The notes: a model not told the origin generated them from the letters alone. Positions 28,731-37,528 are shown, counted from the first letter of the stretch. The stretch: 64,000 nucleotides of DNA from G965207125 sp965207125 (GCA_965207125.1 OZ242263.1:248001-312000), one strand, 5' to 3'. Made by a program: numbers and translations.

Positions 28731-29120
28731 TTATCTTGGAGAGGTAATAGGACCGTCTGTCATCCTTTCCGCCTCCCGGCGTGCCGATTCATCTATCCAG
28801 ACGCGGCGTCTGGTGGCATTGCTGTAATAAATATTGGGGTTAGGGCGATCGATGATGCCTTGCTTAAGAATTAACGCCGCATCTCTACCCTTACAACTGA
28901 TAACGTTAACCTTTATCTTTACCGCCCCGTCCTCTAACCACTGGCGTAGCACTATGCCTTCAACCTGTCTCTCGCCCAGATAGCGCATTACACTGCCATC
29001 ACTTCTGCCGGTCGCCCAGACCTCTTCGATCCAGTGGATACAGTCATCCTTTACGAGGGTGGAGGTTTTAATCCATTTGTCAGTATGCTTGTTTGTTTCT
29101 GTCTTTTCCTCGTTTGTCAT
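28731..29120 (-). CDS. Hypothetical protein, family A copy 2
   Basis: A 129-residue protein starting MTNEEKTETNKHTDKW. I prefer this ATG (29120) to the longer frame to 29153, because the paralogue at 27006-27470 begins similarly. Shared features are a Trp-rich HWIEEVW segment, GERQVEGIVL, VISCKGRD and a final VWIDESARRE. It may bind nucleic acid, given a basic C-terminus (NATRRRVW), but nothing confirms this. It lies 48 bases upstream of the HD phosphohydrolase on the same strand, so they probably share a transcript. Confidence 0.65.
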   Translation of the reverse strand: MTNEEKTETNKHTDKWIKTSTLVKDDCIHWIEEVWATGRSDGSVMRYLGERQVEGIVLRQWLEDGAVKIKVNVISCKGRDAALILKQGIIDRPNPNIYYSNATRRRVWIDESARREAERMTDGPITSPR

Positions 29121-29196
29121 AGCGCCCTTAATTTTGAAATGTGATTTTATCATCGCTTTATCTTTTCTAGCCGTTTGTTTTGATCTTGGCGAGGGG

Positions 29197-29928
29197 CTAT
29201 ATCATCATTGCTTGGCGCCGCTCTTCCTTGATAGATTTTGTGAACCATTCAATGGATTTTGAGTAATCCTTAGTGCGAGATTCTCTTTTTTGGTATATGT
29301 GGGCAATATTGAGACGGGCATGCTCATCACCCTGATCTGAGGCTTTGGTGAACCACTCAATAGCTTTGTCATCATCGTGGGGGACACCCATTCCCTCCCT
29401 GTAAAATACACCAAGGATAAATTGAGCCTCTTGGTCACCTTGCTCGGCGGCCTTGGTGTACCACTCAAAGGCTTTTGCGTGATCTTGGGGAAAGCCCTCG
29501 CCAAATCTATGCATCCACGCTATTTCACATTGGGCGTCTGGGTCGCCTTGCTCGGCGGCCTTGGTGAACAACTCAATGGCTTTTGCATTATTTTTCTCAA
29601 AATACAGACCGTATCTGTACATCCATCCAAGATGAAACTGTGCGTCAGCGTTATTGTTTGCAGCCGCTGAAGCGAAGAACTTCACAGCTGTTTCAGGACT
29701 CAGTAGCACACCTTCGCCGCTTTCGTGCATCACGCCAAGTTCATACGTAGCCGCCGCAAGACCTTGCGCGTCCGCCTTGGTGAACCACTCAATGGCCTTT
29801 GCATAGTTATGCTCAATGTCTCGGCCTTCTTTGTACATCCAAGCCAGATTATACTGGGCTTGAGGATTGCCTTGCTCGGCGGCTTTTTCGATAGGGGTTA
29901 TTCGCCTTGGGGTTTCTGGAGTTGTCAT
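29197..29928 (-). CDS. Sel1-repeat protein, cytoplasmic
   Basis: A 243-residue protein made of six Sel1 (TPR-like) repeats of about 36 residues, each of the form G(D)A.AQ..LG.MY..G.G...D..KAIEWFTKAAEQ. There is no signal peptide or membrane segment. Sel1 repeats build a right-handed superhelix for protein-protein contact; bacterial members often act as regulators or scaffolds. This one is the most diverged of the twelve Sel1 proteins here, with less regular sequences such as GVLLSPETAVKFFASAAAN. It is placed between families A copy 2 and B copy 2, separate from the other Sel1 groups. Partner unknown. Confidence 0.85.
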   Translation of the reverse strand: MTTPETPRRITPIEKAAEQGNPQAQYNLAWMYKEGRDIEHNYAKAIEWFTKADAQGLAAATYELGVMHESGEGVLLSPETAVKFFASAAANNNADAQFHLGWMYRYGLYFEKNNAKAIELFTKAAEQGDPDAQCEIAWMHRFGEGFPQDHAKAFEWYTKAAEQGDQEAQFILGVFYREGMGVPHDDDKAIEWFTKASDQGDEHARLNIAHIYQKRESRTKDYSKSIEWFTKSIKEERRQAMMI

Positions 29929-29962
29929 GGTTTTATCTTTCTTTGTTGAGGGTAAAGGTAGG

Positions 29963-30415
29963 TTATAGGGTTATCTTGGCAATGCTGGTGCGACCGTTAT
30001 TGGTTTCAGCGGCCACCAATGCGGTTACCGCACTGTGGCAAGCTTTTTCAGCTAGGTTGATTCTAATATAGGCCACATCGACTTGACGGCTGTGTTGCCC
30101 TGGCCATTTCAGGCGGCGAAGGCATTCTTCAGCTTTTTTGATTGAGGCTATTGCGTTTTTCATTTCATCGGACGCATCAGAGTTTCTTAGCGATAAGTCG
30201 TCTTCAGGGTAGGTTACCACGAGATCAAGAAGATTATCCCGAAGTTGCTCTATGCCATCTTCGATGGTGTCGAATGAATCTGCATCTTCTTCAACCATTT
30301 CGGTTTTCATGACACGAACCGCCTCAGCTTCGGCTGTGGGGCGATCAACACCTTTCGCGTCCCAGATCTCTATATGACCGTTATGGAAGGTTTCTTTAAA
30401 TTTGATGATATACAT
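29963..30415 (-). CDS. Hypothetical protein, family B copy 2
   Basis: A 150-residue protein. The N-terminal 40 residues match family B copy 1 (27511-27984). The middle is acidic (EMVEEDADSFDTIEDGIEQL), and the C-terminal half is helical with Ala-rich stretches. It ends 34 bases before the Sel1 gene start on the same strand. No catalytic motif is recognised. Its pairing with family A copy 2 across the Sel1 and HD genes suggests that an A-B unit was duplicated and then separated by insertion. Confidence 0.65.
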   Translation of the reverse strand: MYIIKFKETFHNGHIEIWDAKGVDRPTAEAEAVRVMKTEMVEEDADSFDTIEDGIEQLRDNLLDLVVTYPEDDLSLRNSDASDEMKNAIASIKKAEECLRRLKWPGQHSRQVDVAYIRINLAEKACHSAVTALVAAETNNGRTSIAKITL

Positions 30416-30518
30416 GTTTACCTGCTTTCTGCCGGGTTCCTTGGCATTGGGTTGCTAGGGGCTTTTTTTCAATTACCGCTAGTTTTGGTTAGTCCTCAGG
30501 ATTGAAGGTGAGGGAGCG

Positions 30519-30935
30519 TTAGTTTCTGCGCCACCTGCGGGAGTTACCACCACGAAGCATATTGCTCTCTTGCCGGTATCTGTACTGCTCACGTGGTGAG
30601 CAATAGTCTTCACCAAGCCCGGCGGCTTCTGCTGCACGATATTGCTCATCTGCAATTTCCTGAGGTGTTTGCATGCGTCCGTAGACCTTATACGTCTCAA
30701 TCAGGTAGCTGGCTTGCTGGCGATCGAGGGCTTCTCCGTCTTTAACAACATTCTGCGGATCATCGCCCGCTTCTGCGATCAGTCGAGCGAGATAACGGAT
30801 CTGTTTTTTGGTCGGGTTTGGCATATATCCCGACTCTTTTTTTATTTTGCTCGCTTGTATGAGGCGCCGTTCGGCGGCTTTGAAGAGCTGATCGTTAGGT
30901 GCTTCAATCTCTGTTTGTGTAGATTCATGAGTCAT
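30519..30935 (-). CDS. Hypothetical plasmid protein
   Basis: A 138-residue protein with a compact conserved-looking core: TKKQIRYLARLIAEAGDDPQN, then LDRQQASYLIETYKVYG. This suggests two helical hairpins of the kind used for DNA or protein binding. The C-terminus is basic and Arg-rich (PREQYRYRQESNM...RRWRRN). The ATG has AAAGG 7 bases upstream. I do not recognise the family with confidence; the core faintly resembles small domains in which '(Q/R)..YL..L...AG' is followed by 'AS..I'. Part of its C-terminal coding sequence is repeated as a degenerate copy at 31016-31115. Confidence 0.65.
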   Translation of the reverse strand: MTHESTQTEIEAPNDQLFKAAERRLIQASKIKKESGYMPNPTKKQIRYLARLIAEAGDDPQNVVKDGEALDRQQASYLIETYKVYGRMQTPQEIADEQYRAAEAAGLGEDYCSPREQYRYRQESNMLRGGNSRRWRRN

Positions 30936-31015
30936 GGGTTTACCTTTCTAGGGTGTTCTTGCTGGCGGGATGGCCTGCTGAGGTTTTGGTTTTAAGTGTA
31001 GGGTGGTTTGCTTGC

Positions 31016-31115
31016 CTACATTGTGCACGAGCCCACCACTGCAGGGCATATTGCCCTGTTGTCGGCATCTGTACCGCTCGTGTGGTGAGCAACAATATTC
31101 ACTAAGACAGCGGTT
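31016..31115 (-). pseudogene. Degenerate copy of the neighbouring gene's C-terminus
   Basis: In one frame this encodes LSEYCCSPHERYRCRQQGNM, matching GEDYCSPREQYRYRQESNM of the gene at 30519-30935. There is no start, and the rest of the gene is missing. It shows a further tail duplication in this window. Confidence 0.65.
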
Positions 31116-31230
31116 ATCGCTGAGCGAGATTGTTTGTTATTTCTTATTGACCCGGCAAGATTGCCGGTATTCAGGAGAAGCTGGTTGTTTTTGCGACCAG
31201 AAACCCGGTGCAAAAGCAAACATCACTTTC

Positions 31231-31809
31231 TCATTGAGGCATCTTTAGAGGCTCTTTGAGTTCTTTTTTACTGAGATGCATTGCTATTGTGCTCTTGAGG
31301 TTCTGCGTGTCTGGGTGTCCATTATCAATCGCAAAGCGAGCCCACATATAGGCTTTTTTGTAATCCGGCGAAACGCCAGCCCCGGTATGATACATCCAAG
31401 CCAGATTATACTGAGCCTTTCGATCGTTTTGCTTGGCTGCGATGGTGTACCAATGAACAGCTTGTTGATCATCTTGCGGGACGCCTATGCCTTTTAAATA
31501 CATATCGCCAAGAATATTTTGAGCGGGTGAATCGCCTTGTTCAGCTGCTTTCGTGTACCAATAAGCTGCTTTTTTATGGTCTTCCGGGGGAGTATGAAAG
31601 TTATAATATCTCAGACCAAGAGCAAACTGTGCGGTGCGATGACCTTGTTCGGCGGCTTTGGTTAGCCACTCAATGGCTTTGTCATCATCTTGTTGGATGC
31701 CTATGCCTGCACCATAGTGGTACGTCATACCAAGATTATACTGGGCTTCGGCGTCCCCTTGAGTCGCCTTAGCGATCTCCAGTTCTAATTTTGTAGGATA
31801 GTTATTCAT
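31231..31809 (-). CDS. Sel1-repeat protein, cytoplasmic
   Basis: A 192-residue protein with four Sel1 repeats after a short lead MNNYPTKLELEIAKATQ that is shared with the two genes upstream. It has no signal peptide. The last repeat (NDRKAQYNLAWMYHTGAGVSPDYKKAYMWARFA) is nearly identical to the last repeat of the 234-residue protein at 32831-33535, and both end in a short LKS/LKI...LSKK/LSEK tail. The start codon overlaps the upstream stop (ATGA at 31806-31809), which suggests coupled translation. AAAAAGGA lies 7 bases before the ATG. Last gene of a four-gene operon. Confidence 0.88.
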   Translation of the reverse strand: MNNYPTKLELEIAKATQGDAEAQYNLGMTYHYGAGIGIQQDDDKAIEWLTKAAEQGHRTAQFALGLRYYNFHTPPEDHKKAAYWYTKAAEQGDSPAQNILGDMYLKGIGVPQDDQQAVHWYTIAAKQNDRKAQYNLAWMYHTGAGVSPDYKKAYMWARFAIDNGHPDTQNLKSTIAMHLSKKELKEPLKMPQ

Positions 31810-32834
31810 TTTTCTATCCTTTTTAGGATTTTGCTGCCTTCTAATCGAGCCTCTTCGATTTCTTTTTCACTGAGGTGTGGGGTTATTTCGATCTTGAGGT
31901 TGTGGGTGTCTGGGTGTCCATTATCGGTCGCAAGGTGAGCCCATATATAGGCTTTTCTGAAATCTTGGATAACTCCTACACCGTAGCAATATATCAATGA
32001 GAGATTATACTGCGCATCTACATAACCTTGCTCAGCCGCTTTGGTGAACAACTTAAAGGCTTTTTTGTTATCTTGTGGGATACCATTACCATTGTAATAC
32101 ATCACACCAAGATTAAACTGCCCTGTCGCTTCATCTTGCTCAGCGGCTTTGGTAAACCACTCAAAGGCTTTTGTGTAATCTTGCGGGACACTATGGCCAT
32201 TGTAATACATATTACCAAGATTACTCTGTGCATCTGCAAAGCCTTGTTCAGCGGATTTGGTGAACAATTCAAAGGCTTTTGTGTAATCTTGCGGAACGCC
32301 TTCTCCACTGAGATACATCCAACCAAGATCATTCGGGGCCTGGGCAGAACCTTGCTCGGCAGATTTGGTTAACCATTCAAAGGCTTTTGCGTAATCTTGC
32401 GGGATACCTTCCCCGTTGAGATACATCAGACCAAGTTGATTCTGCGCCTCCGTAAGACCTTGCTCGGCAGATTTGGTAAACCACTCAAAGGCTTTTGTAT
32501 AATCTTGCTGGACGCCCTTTCCATTGAGATACAACCAACCAAGATCATTTTGTGCCTCTGCATAACCTTGTTCAGCGGCTTTGGTGTACCATTCAAGGGC
32601 TTTTGCGTAATCTTGTGAGACACCTTCACCATTGAGATATAACTGACCAAGATCAGTCTGTGCCTCTGCAAGACCTTGTTCAGCGGATTTGGTGATCAAC
32701 TCAAAGGCTTTTGCGTAATCTTGTGGAACACCATCACCATTGTAATACATTAGACCAAGATCATTCTGTGCCTTGGCATCACCTTCGGTTGCTTTATTGA
32801 TCTCGAGTTCTAATTTTGTAGGATTATTATTCAT
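31806..32834 (-). CDS. Sel1-repeat protein, cytoplasmic
   Basis: A 342-residue protein with eight consecutive Sel1 repeats, several close to identical (LGLMYLNGEGIPQDYAKAFEW). It opens MNNNPTKLELEINKATEGDA, a lead common to this trio. There is no export signal. Both ends overlap neighbours by four bases (ATGA at 32831-32834 and 31806-31809), so the three genes are translationally coupled. The near-identical 108-base units make it prone to gain or loss of repeats by slippage. Likely a scaffold; no enzymatic domain is attached. Confidence 0.9.
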   Translation of the reverse strand: MNNNPTKLELEINKATEGDAKAQNDLGLMYYNGDGVPQDYAKAFELITKSAEQGLAEAQTDLGQLYLNGEGVSQDYAKALEWYTKAAEQGYAEAQNDLGWLYLNGKGVQQDYTKAFEWFTKSAEQGLTEAQNQLGLMYLNGEGIPQDYAKAFEWLTKSAEQGSAQAPNDLGWMYLSGEGVPQDYTKAFELFTKSAEQGFADAQSNLGNMYYNGHSVPQDYTKAFEWFTKAAEQDEATGQFNLGVMYYNGNGIPQDNKKAFKLFTKAAEQGYVDAQYNLSLIYCYGVGVIQDFRKAYIWAHLATDNGHPDTHNLKIEITPHLSEKEIEEARLEGSKILKRIEK

Positions 32835-33535
32835 TGTCTTATCCCTTCTAGGATTTTGTTGCTTTCTAGTTGTGCCGTTGCGATTTTTTTTTCACTAAGA
32901 CGTAGGGCTATTTTGATTTTGAGGTATCGGGCGTCTGGCTGTCCACAATGGGTCGCAAAGCGAGCCCACATATAGGCTTTTTTGTAATCCGGCGAAACGC
33001 CAGCCCCGGTATGATACATCCAAGCCAGATTATACTGAGCCTTTCGATCGTTTTGCTTGGCTGCGATGGTGTACCAATAAACAGCTTGTTCAAAATTTTG
33101 CCAAACACCCCTGCCCTTTTCATACATATCGCCAAGATTATTTTGGGCGGCCGCATCGCCTTGCTCTGCGGCTTTCGTGTACCAATGAATGGCTTTTTCA
33201 TAATCTTGCGGGACGCCATCATCGCCGTAATACATCCAACCAAGATTATACTGTGCATCAGCATTACCTTGCTCTGCGGCTTTCGTGTACCAATGAATGG
33301 CTTTTTCATAATCTTGCGGGACGCCGTAACCGTAGTAATACAGTACACCAAGATTAAACTGAGCCTTGGAATGGCCTTGTTCTCCAGATTTTTCGTACCA
33401 AAAGGCGGCTTTTTCATAATCTAGCGGGACGTTGTCCCCATTGTAGTATCTCGTTCCAAGGTTAAATTGGGCTTTGGCATCACCTTGAGTCGCCTTAGCG
33501 ATCTCGAGTTCTAATTTCGTAGGATTATTATTCAT
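32831..33535 (-). CDS. Sel1-repeat protein, cytoplasmic
   Basis: A 234-residue protein with five Sel1 repeats. I start it at MNNNPTKLELEIAKATQG (33535), the lead shared with its two downstream paralogues; the frame is open to 33625 but that extension is basic and atypical. Repeats include GHSKAQFNLGVLYYYGYGVPQ and GNADAQYNLGWMYYGDDGVPQ. The C-terminal repeat is shared with 31231-31809, consistent with duplication or gene conversion. First of three coupled Sel1 genes. A GC hairpin (CCCCGCCGAC...GTCGACGGGG, about 33557-33583) sits just upstream, between it and the next gene. Confidence 0.88.
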   Translation of the reverse strand: MNNNPTKLELEIAKATQGDAKAQFNLGTRYYNGDNVPLDYEKAAFWYEKSGEQGHSKAQFNLGVLYYYGYGVPQDYEKAIHWYTKAAEQGNADAQYNLGWMYYGDDGVPQDYEKAIHWYTKAAEQGDAAAQNNLGDMYEKGRGVWQNFEQAVYWYTIAAKQNDRKAQYNLAWMYHTGAGVSPDYKKAYMWARFATHCGQPDARYLKIKIALRLSEKKIATAQLESNKILEGIRQ

Positions 33536-33603
33536 TGTCTTAACCATTCTAGGTGTCCCCCGCCGACGAGATTGTCGACGGGGTTGGAGGATAGGCGAGC
33601 GGG

Positions 33604-33987
33604 TTAGTGATATAGATTGTAGCAATCACCATTTTTGATTCCCTCGGCAAGCAATTTGTCCAGTACCTTTATCGTTGATGGGTCTAGTTCAAGATTTTCG
33701 TTGTTCCAGTAGTCGGGCACCGGTTCGTCTGATTCAGGGCGATTAATGGATATAAGTTCCCAGCCCTCATCGTTTAGCCACGCTTCAATTTCATAGCCTT
33801 CGCGGTATATATTCAGCGTTGCTTTTGCTGAATGATCTTCGATCACTGATACCAAGACCTCTTCGGGGCATGTGGCGTTAAAGATTGTGCCGTTCACTTC
33901 TTTTTCCAACGCTAACAGAACATTGTAATCTATTGCATCTTGATCTTCGATGTCCTCTTCATCTGTATACTCGTCATTATAAATCAT
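33604..33987 (-). CDS. Hypothetical acidic protein
   Basis: A 127-residue acidic protein starting MIYNDEYTDEEDIEDQDAID at 33987, where GGAGG lies 8 bases upstream; the longer frame to 34023 lacks such a site. The first 20 residues are almost all Asp, Glu and Tyr. The middle (LNIYREGYEIEAWLNDEGWELIS) looks like a small beta sheet. It has no membrane segment or known motif. The charge might mimic DNA, as in antirestriction or anti-defence proteins; this is only a guess from composition and its closeness to the ArdC-like gene. Confidence 0.65.
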   Translation of the reverse strand: MIYNDEYTDEEDIEDQDAIDYNVLLALEKEVNGTIFNATCPEEVLVSVIEDHSAKATLNIYREGYEIEAWLNDEGWELISINRPESDEPVPDYWNNENLELDPSTIKVLDKLLAEGIKNGDCYNLYH

Positions 33988-34104
33988 GATTTTACCCTCC
34001 ATTTGTGTTTTAGGCGAGAACAACTTTCTCTTTTTAATTAACTAAAATCACAAAAACTAACCCCCCTACCCTGCTCTTTGCTTGTCTGTCTTATCCTTCT
34101 GCTG

Positions 34105-34482
34105 TCAGACAATAACCACGGAATATCGGCGGCCATTGTTTTCAACGCGTGCCTGTTTTCGAGTTAGCTGGGGACGTTGAACACTCCCTGATCGTTCGAT
34201 AATGGGTAACCAATTATGAGCATGCCGCAAGCCTGCCTTTAGGGAGCGATCATCATAATCTAGCGTTTTACGAATTTTCCCGAAGGTATCGTTCCCTTGG
34301 CGAATAGCGGCAATGATATTGCTAGCAACCCGATCTTTATAGGCTTTGGTCAGGGCTATTTTCTGAGGACCCTGGAGGTTCGGTTTTATGGTTACTTTGG
34401 TTTGGGTGGTTTCACACTTCTGATGTTTGCGCCGAAGGAAATCAGGGATTTCTAGCCCTGCATATTTGTCAATGTTTGCCAT
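34105..34482 (-). CDS. Hypothetical basic protein
   Basis: A 125-residue basic protein. The start MANIDKYAGLEIPDFLRR (34482) has GGAGG 6 bases upstream. The frame extends to 34524, but that part overlaps the ArdC-like gene. The second half (DTFGKIRKTLDYDDRSLKAGLRHAHNWLPIIE) looks like a winged or simple helix-turn-helix domain, followed by a basic tail (QLTRKQARVENNGRRYSV). It could be a DNA-binding regulator; the family is not recognised. It follows the ArdC-like gene by 13 bases, so the two form an operon. Confidence 0.65.
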   Translation of the reverse strand: MANIDKYAGLEIPDFLRRKHQKCETTQTKVTIKPNLQGPQKIALTKAYKDRVASNIIAAIRQGNDTFGKIRKTLDYDDRSLKAGLRHAHNWLPIIERSGSVQRPQLTRKQARVENNGRRYSVVIV

Positions 34483-34495
34483 CTGAAGCCTCCGT

Positions 34496-35434
34496 TTAAG
34501 CCGCTTCTTGCTCTTGGGTTTCATTAAATGCTAGGAGATACTTTGCTGCCTTCTCAGCACTTGCGGCCGCCCGGAATATGGCTTTTTTGTCTGACTCTAG
34601 GGCTTTAAGCCACCCTGCGATGTATTCAACATGATCTTGCCGTAAAGAAGGAGTGAGTCCAAGCTGGGCACATAAGAACGATGAACCGATCTCGGCGATC
34701 AACTCCTCAAACGCGTAGATTTTCTTATCGGCGCGTTTTTCGCTAACTCCCTCGCGGTCAAGGCGGGATTTGTGTCCTGTCCAGTGAACCAATTCATGAA
34801 GTATGGTGACGTACCATCCTTCTGTGGCGGTCAGAGTTTCAGTGCCATTGAACCGCCGAGGTTCCGGCATGGTGATGGCGTCTTTGTCTGGGCAATAGAA
34901 CGCCCGAGTGCCAGTCAGTCCAATCTCGGCCCCAGAGGCCGTTATAAGCTCTTCGGCTTTGATTTGTGGCATGATAAGGGGCTCCACGAAGTCAGATGAC
35001 TGTGTTTCCTCTTCTTTCAGTCCTTCTACTTGGCATTTGTTGAATACGGTGGACGCGCGGATGAAAAATCGAGTTTTTTGACGGCTGTCTTTGGAATCAT
35101 CTCCATCGTCATGGCCTTCGATGTCATAGCCGGTATCTTCATCATTAATAGTATACTGCTTGTAAAAGATAATTTGACAGCCACGCTCGCCTTTGCGGAC
35201 ATGTCCACCAATTGTCTGCCATTGCTTATAACTGGCCCATTTATTGGTTTCATAGCCTCTGGTGCTAGCGGCGAGCCAGAGGGCCAGAACATTGATGCCA
35301 TGGTAGGGGCGTTTGGTTGTGGCATTTTCGGGCAGGGAAAGCCCTGGCTTATGCCAAGGCAACTTAAAATCACCGCTAGCCGTTTTAAGGCCAGTGATGA
35401 TGGTATTGGTAATTTCGGCGTAGACATCGCGCAT
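34496..35434 (-). CDS. ArdC-like antirestriction protein
   Basis: A 312-residue protein. The N-terminal ssDNA-binding-type domain (about 1-135) has the family hallmarks PWHKPG, PYHGINVLALWLA and KGERGCQIIFYK. The C-terminal zincin metallopeptidase domain has the zinc motif HELVH at 213-217 followed by WTGH, and EELIAEIGSSFLC supplies the third ligand. Length and order match ArdC of plasmid pSa and its many plasmid and phage relatives. ArdC binds single-stranded DNA and protects incoming plasmid DNA from host restriction. It thus probably helps establishment after transfer. No relaxase or type IV secretion genes are in the window. Confidence 0.9.
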   Translation of the reverse strand: MRDVYAEITNTIITGLKTASGDFKLPWHKPGLSLPENATTKRPYHGINVLALWLAASTRGYETNKWASYKQWQTIGGHVRKGERGCQIIFYKQYTINDEDTGYDIEGHDDGDDSKDSRQKTRFFIRASTVFNKCQVEGLKEEETQSSDFVEPLIMPQIKAEELITASGAEIGLTGTRAFYCPDKDAITMPEPRRFNGTETLTATEGWYVTILHELVHWTGHKSRLDREGVSEKRADKKIYAFEELIAEIGSSFLCAQLGLTPSLRQDHVEYIAGWLKALESDKKAIFRAAASAEKAAKYLLAFNETQEQEAA

Positions 35435-35914
35435 AACTCTCTCTCCTTATGTTTTGAGAAATCATTACTTCGCGCAACACCACTCTCCTTTTATGCAAAA
35501 AACCCGTTCAGTGACGGGGCATAAGAGGAAGTTCCTTCTGCCAAACTTCATCTAAAAATGAATGTCACAGCCAGCTCAATCTTGAGTATACGGTCATTGT
35601 GGATGAGGTCAAAAGGGATGCAAAAGCCTAGAAAACGGCCAAAGTCCCCGCCTCTCTCCTGCCCAGGGCAATGCGCATGAAAACACGCTTCTCAAACTCA
35701 GTGTTCTGGTTTGGCATGACAGTGGCAATCATAAACGATACGGCCGCCGGCGAGCGGATATATAAAATACGCGTATGGCGCAAACATCACACCACTAGAG
35801 CTGACCAATGGGGCTGACCAATAGGGCTGACCAATAGGGCTGGTGCTTGACGATTTGCGAGGTATGCTCGATAACGCAAGACCCGGGACGTTGAACCTTC
35901 CCACGTTGGTTTAC
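35435..35914. other. Gene-free stretch upstream of ArdC-like gene
   Basis: About 480 bases without a convincing gene on either strand. It should hold the promoter of the ArdC-like operon (left part) and the 3' boundary of the recombinase island (right end). It contains a 13-bp triple tandem repeat at 35801-35839. Confidence 0.5.
35801..35839. repeat. Three tandem 13-bp repeats
   Basis: CTGACCAATRGGG is repeated three times without a gap. This iteron-like array lies about 100 bases outside the recombinase stop codon. It might be a binding site for a replication, partition or recombinase protein, but it is short. Confidence 0.7.
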
Positions 35915-35931
35915 GCACAGCAGAACAGGGA
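35915..35931 (-). repeat. att-like repeat next to recombinase 1 (inverted copy)
   Basis: On the minus strand this reads TCCCTGTTCTGCTGTG, directly after the recombinase 1 stop. It differs by two bases from TTCCTGTTCTGTAGTG found directly after recombinase 2 (45824-45840) and in the repC 3' end (46065-46081). Candidate recombination site. Confidence 0.5.
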
Positions 35932-35934
35932 AAA

Positions 35935-37470
35935 TTATGATGCATGAGCTTTATTGTAGCATTTTAAAATCTTGGCGAGTCCCTGATAGTCGGGGATCAA
36001 TTCCTGAATGGCATACGTGCCATCGATGCTAAAACCGACGCTGACGGAGGCGATCAGAAGATCAACAAACTCTTCGTGTTCATGGGCCCACGCTTTTATC
36101 AGCGTCTTGAATTTTCTTTTGTTCATCGTGGCGAGCGATGACAAAGATTGCAAGGATGCTAGTTTCTTTTCCGCTTTCTCGAGATCGCTTTGGTTTTTCC
36201 TGATGTGTTTGTGGAATGAATCAGTTGTACACCCCCCCGCGCAGAGGTCCTCTGTTAGTCTATCGATAGTACCGTGGTACTCCTCACATTCTTTTTTGGT
36301 CTTATTGATTTGATCCTGCTTATCCTTGCCCAATTCAAGCAGGTGAGCGCGCCACTCATCCCATAGAGTGCTTGGATCTAACGCTATCTGTTCGTAAATC
36401 GCGCGGCGCAGCTTGTTGATATTGATCTTGCGGGTTTGTGTGCAGGTCCCTGTATATTTATGATTGGGGCAAATAACGTAAATGGGAGTACTACGAATGG
36501 TCTTGGCCCCGCATTGTGAACAATAAATATCGAATTCTAGTGGCGGCCGTTTTCTGTGCGGGCGACTTTGAGGACGCAGGCTTTTTTGTATGAGATGCTG
36601 AACCTTATTCCATTGCTCATCAGAAATAATTCTGAGACCCTCACAAGTATGGTAAATCCATGTATCTTTCGGGTTTTGGCGCATATGGCGGACGCCAGTG
36701 ATCGGATGTTTGGCACGATTGTGACGATTCCACACGATCTGGCCTATATAAATTGCATTCTGCAAGATACCAGTACCGTGTCCACGATGCCCGATGACGG
36801 TCGAGACGGTCCATTTACCACCACGCGGCGAGGGAATGTCCTCCTTATTAAGGGAGGCCACAATCTCGCGGACTGTTTTGCCGGAGCAGAATTCATCATA
36901 AATGCGTTGCACGATTCTGGCCCGCTCAGGATAGATCTCCCGCAATCCCTTTTCTGGTACCCCCTGATCATTTAAGTATTTGATCTTATAGCCATAAGGG
37001 TGCGCGCCGGCCGCTTTGCCTTGACGAATATTACCGGCTAACCCTCGTTTCACTCGATGAGAGATTTGTTCTATAAAAATCGAATTCATCGTCCCCGATA
37101 ACCCCACATGTAGCTTTTGAATTCTACCCTCCATCACCGTGAAGATAGGTATGCCGTAATACTTGCATAACCGAAAGATTTCGTCCACCTCACTTAAACT
37201 ACGACTTATGCGGTCTAAAGACTCTGAGACGATAGCCGAAATATTTTTTTGCCTAATGTCGCCCAGCAAACGCATCATAGATGGGCGATTTGTAATAAAA
37301 CTGCCACTGATCGCATTATCACTAAAAAGCTCAGTAGGCCAGCCCCTGAGATCATCTTGCCTCTCGATGTATTGCTTGCATTCTATGATCTGGTCTTCGC
37401 ACGAACGCTCATTCTGCAGATCTGTGGAATATCGTGCGTAAATCGCAATCGGTAATTTGAATTGATCCAT
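35935..37470 (-). CDS. Large serine recombinase 1
   Basis: A 511-residue site-specific recombinase. The resolvase catalytic domain (about 1-150) has IYARYSTDLQNERSCEDQ with the nucleophile Ser at 15, then SESLDRISRSL. The recombinase domain (about 165-270) starts GAHPYGYKIKY. A zinc ribbon follows (YCSQCGAK...YVICPNH), and a C-terminal coiled coil (about 380-460) completes the large-serine-recombinase plan. These enzymes integrate, excise or invert DNA between att sites. It faces outward from the island and is an inverted paralogue of the gene at 44284-45819. Its ATG has GGAG 7 bases upstream in the shared context CCCAACTA.GGAGAAAACT. Confidence 0.93.
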   Translation of the reverse strand: MDQFKLPIAIYARYSTDLQNERSCEDQIIECKQYIERQDDLRGWPTELFSDNAISGSFITNRPSMMRLLGDIRQKNISAIVSESLDRISRSLSEVDEIFRLCKYYGIPIFTVMEGRIQKLHVGLSGTMNSIFIEQISHRVKRGLAGNIRQGKAAGAHPYGYKIKYLNDQGVPEKGLREIYPERARIVQRIYDEFCSGKTVREIVASLNKEDIPSPRGGKWTVSTVIGHRGHGTGILQNAIYIGQIVWNRHNRAKHPITGVRHMRQNPKDTWIYHTCEGLRIISDEQWNKVQHLIQKSLRPQSRPHRKRPPLEFDIYCSQCGAKTIRSTPIYVICPNHKYTGTCTQTRKININKLRRAIYEQIALDPSTLWDEWRAHLLELGKDKQDQINKTKKECEEYHGTIDRLTEDLCAGGCTTDSFHKHIRKNQSDLEKAEKKLASLQSLSSLATMNKRKFKTLIKAWAHEHEEFVDLLIASVSVGFSIDGTYAIQELIPDYQGLAKILKCYNKAHAS

Positions 37471-37497
37471 AGTTTTCTCCTAGTTGGGTGTTTATGG

Positions 37498-37528
37498 GTT
37501 ATAATTACTTTTTTTTGGGAATTATAAC
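37498..37528. promoter_or_regulatory. Inverted repeat upstream of recombinase 1
   Basis: GTTATAATT - 13 bases - AATTATAAC is a perfect 9-bp inverted repeat, 28 bases upstream of the recombinase 1 ATG. The position fits an operator overlapping the promoter. The corresponding region of recombinase 2 has different repeats. Confidence 0.5.

Noticed and set aside
35030..35524. 164-residue plus-strand frame with hydrophobic segments
   Set aside because: It is antisense to the ArdC-like gene, whose motifs are certain; it has no supporting start site.
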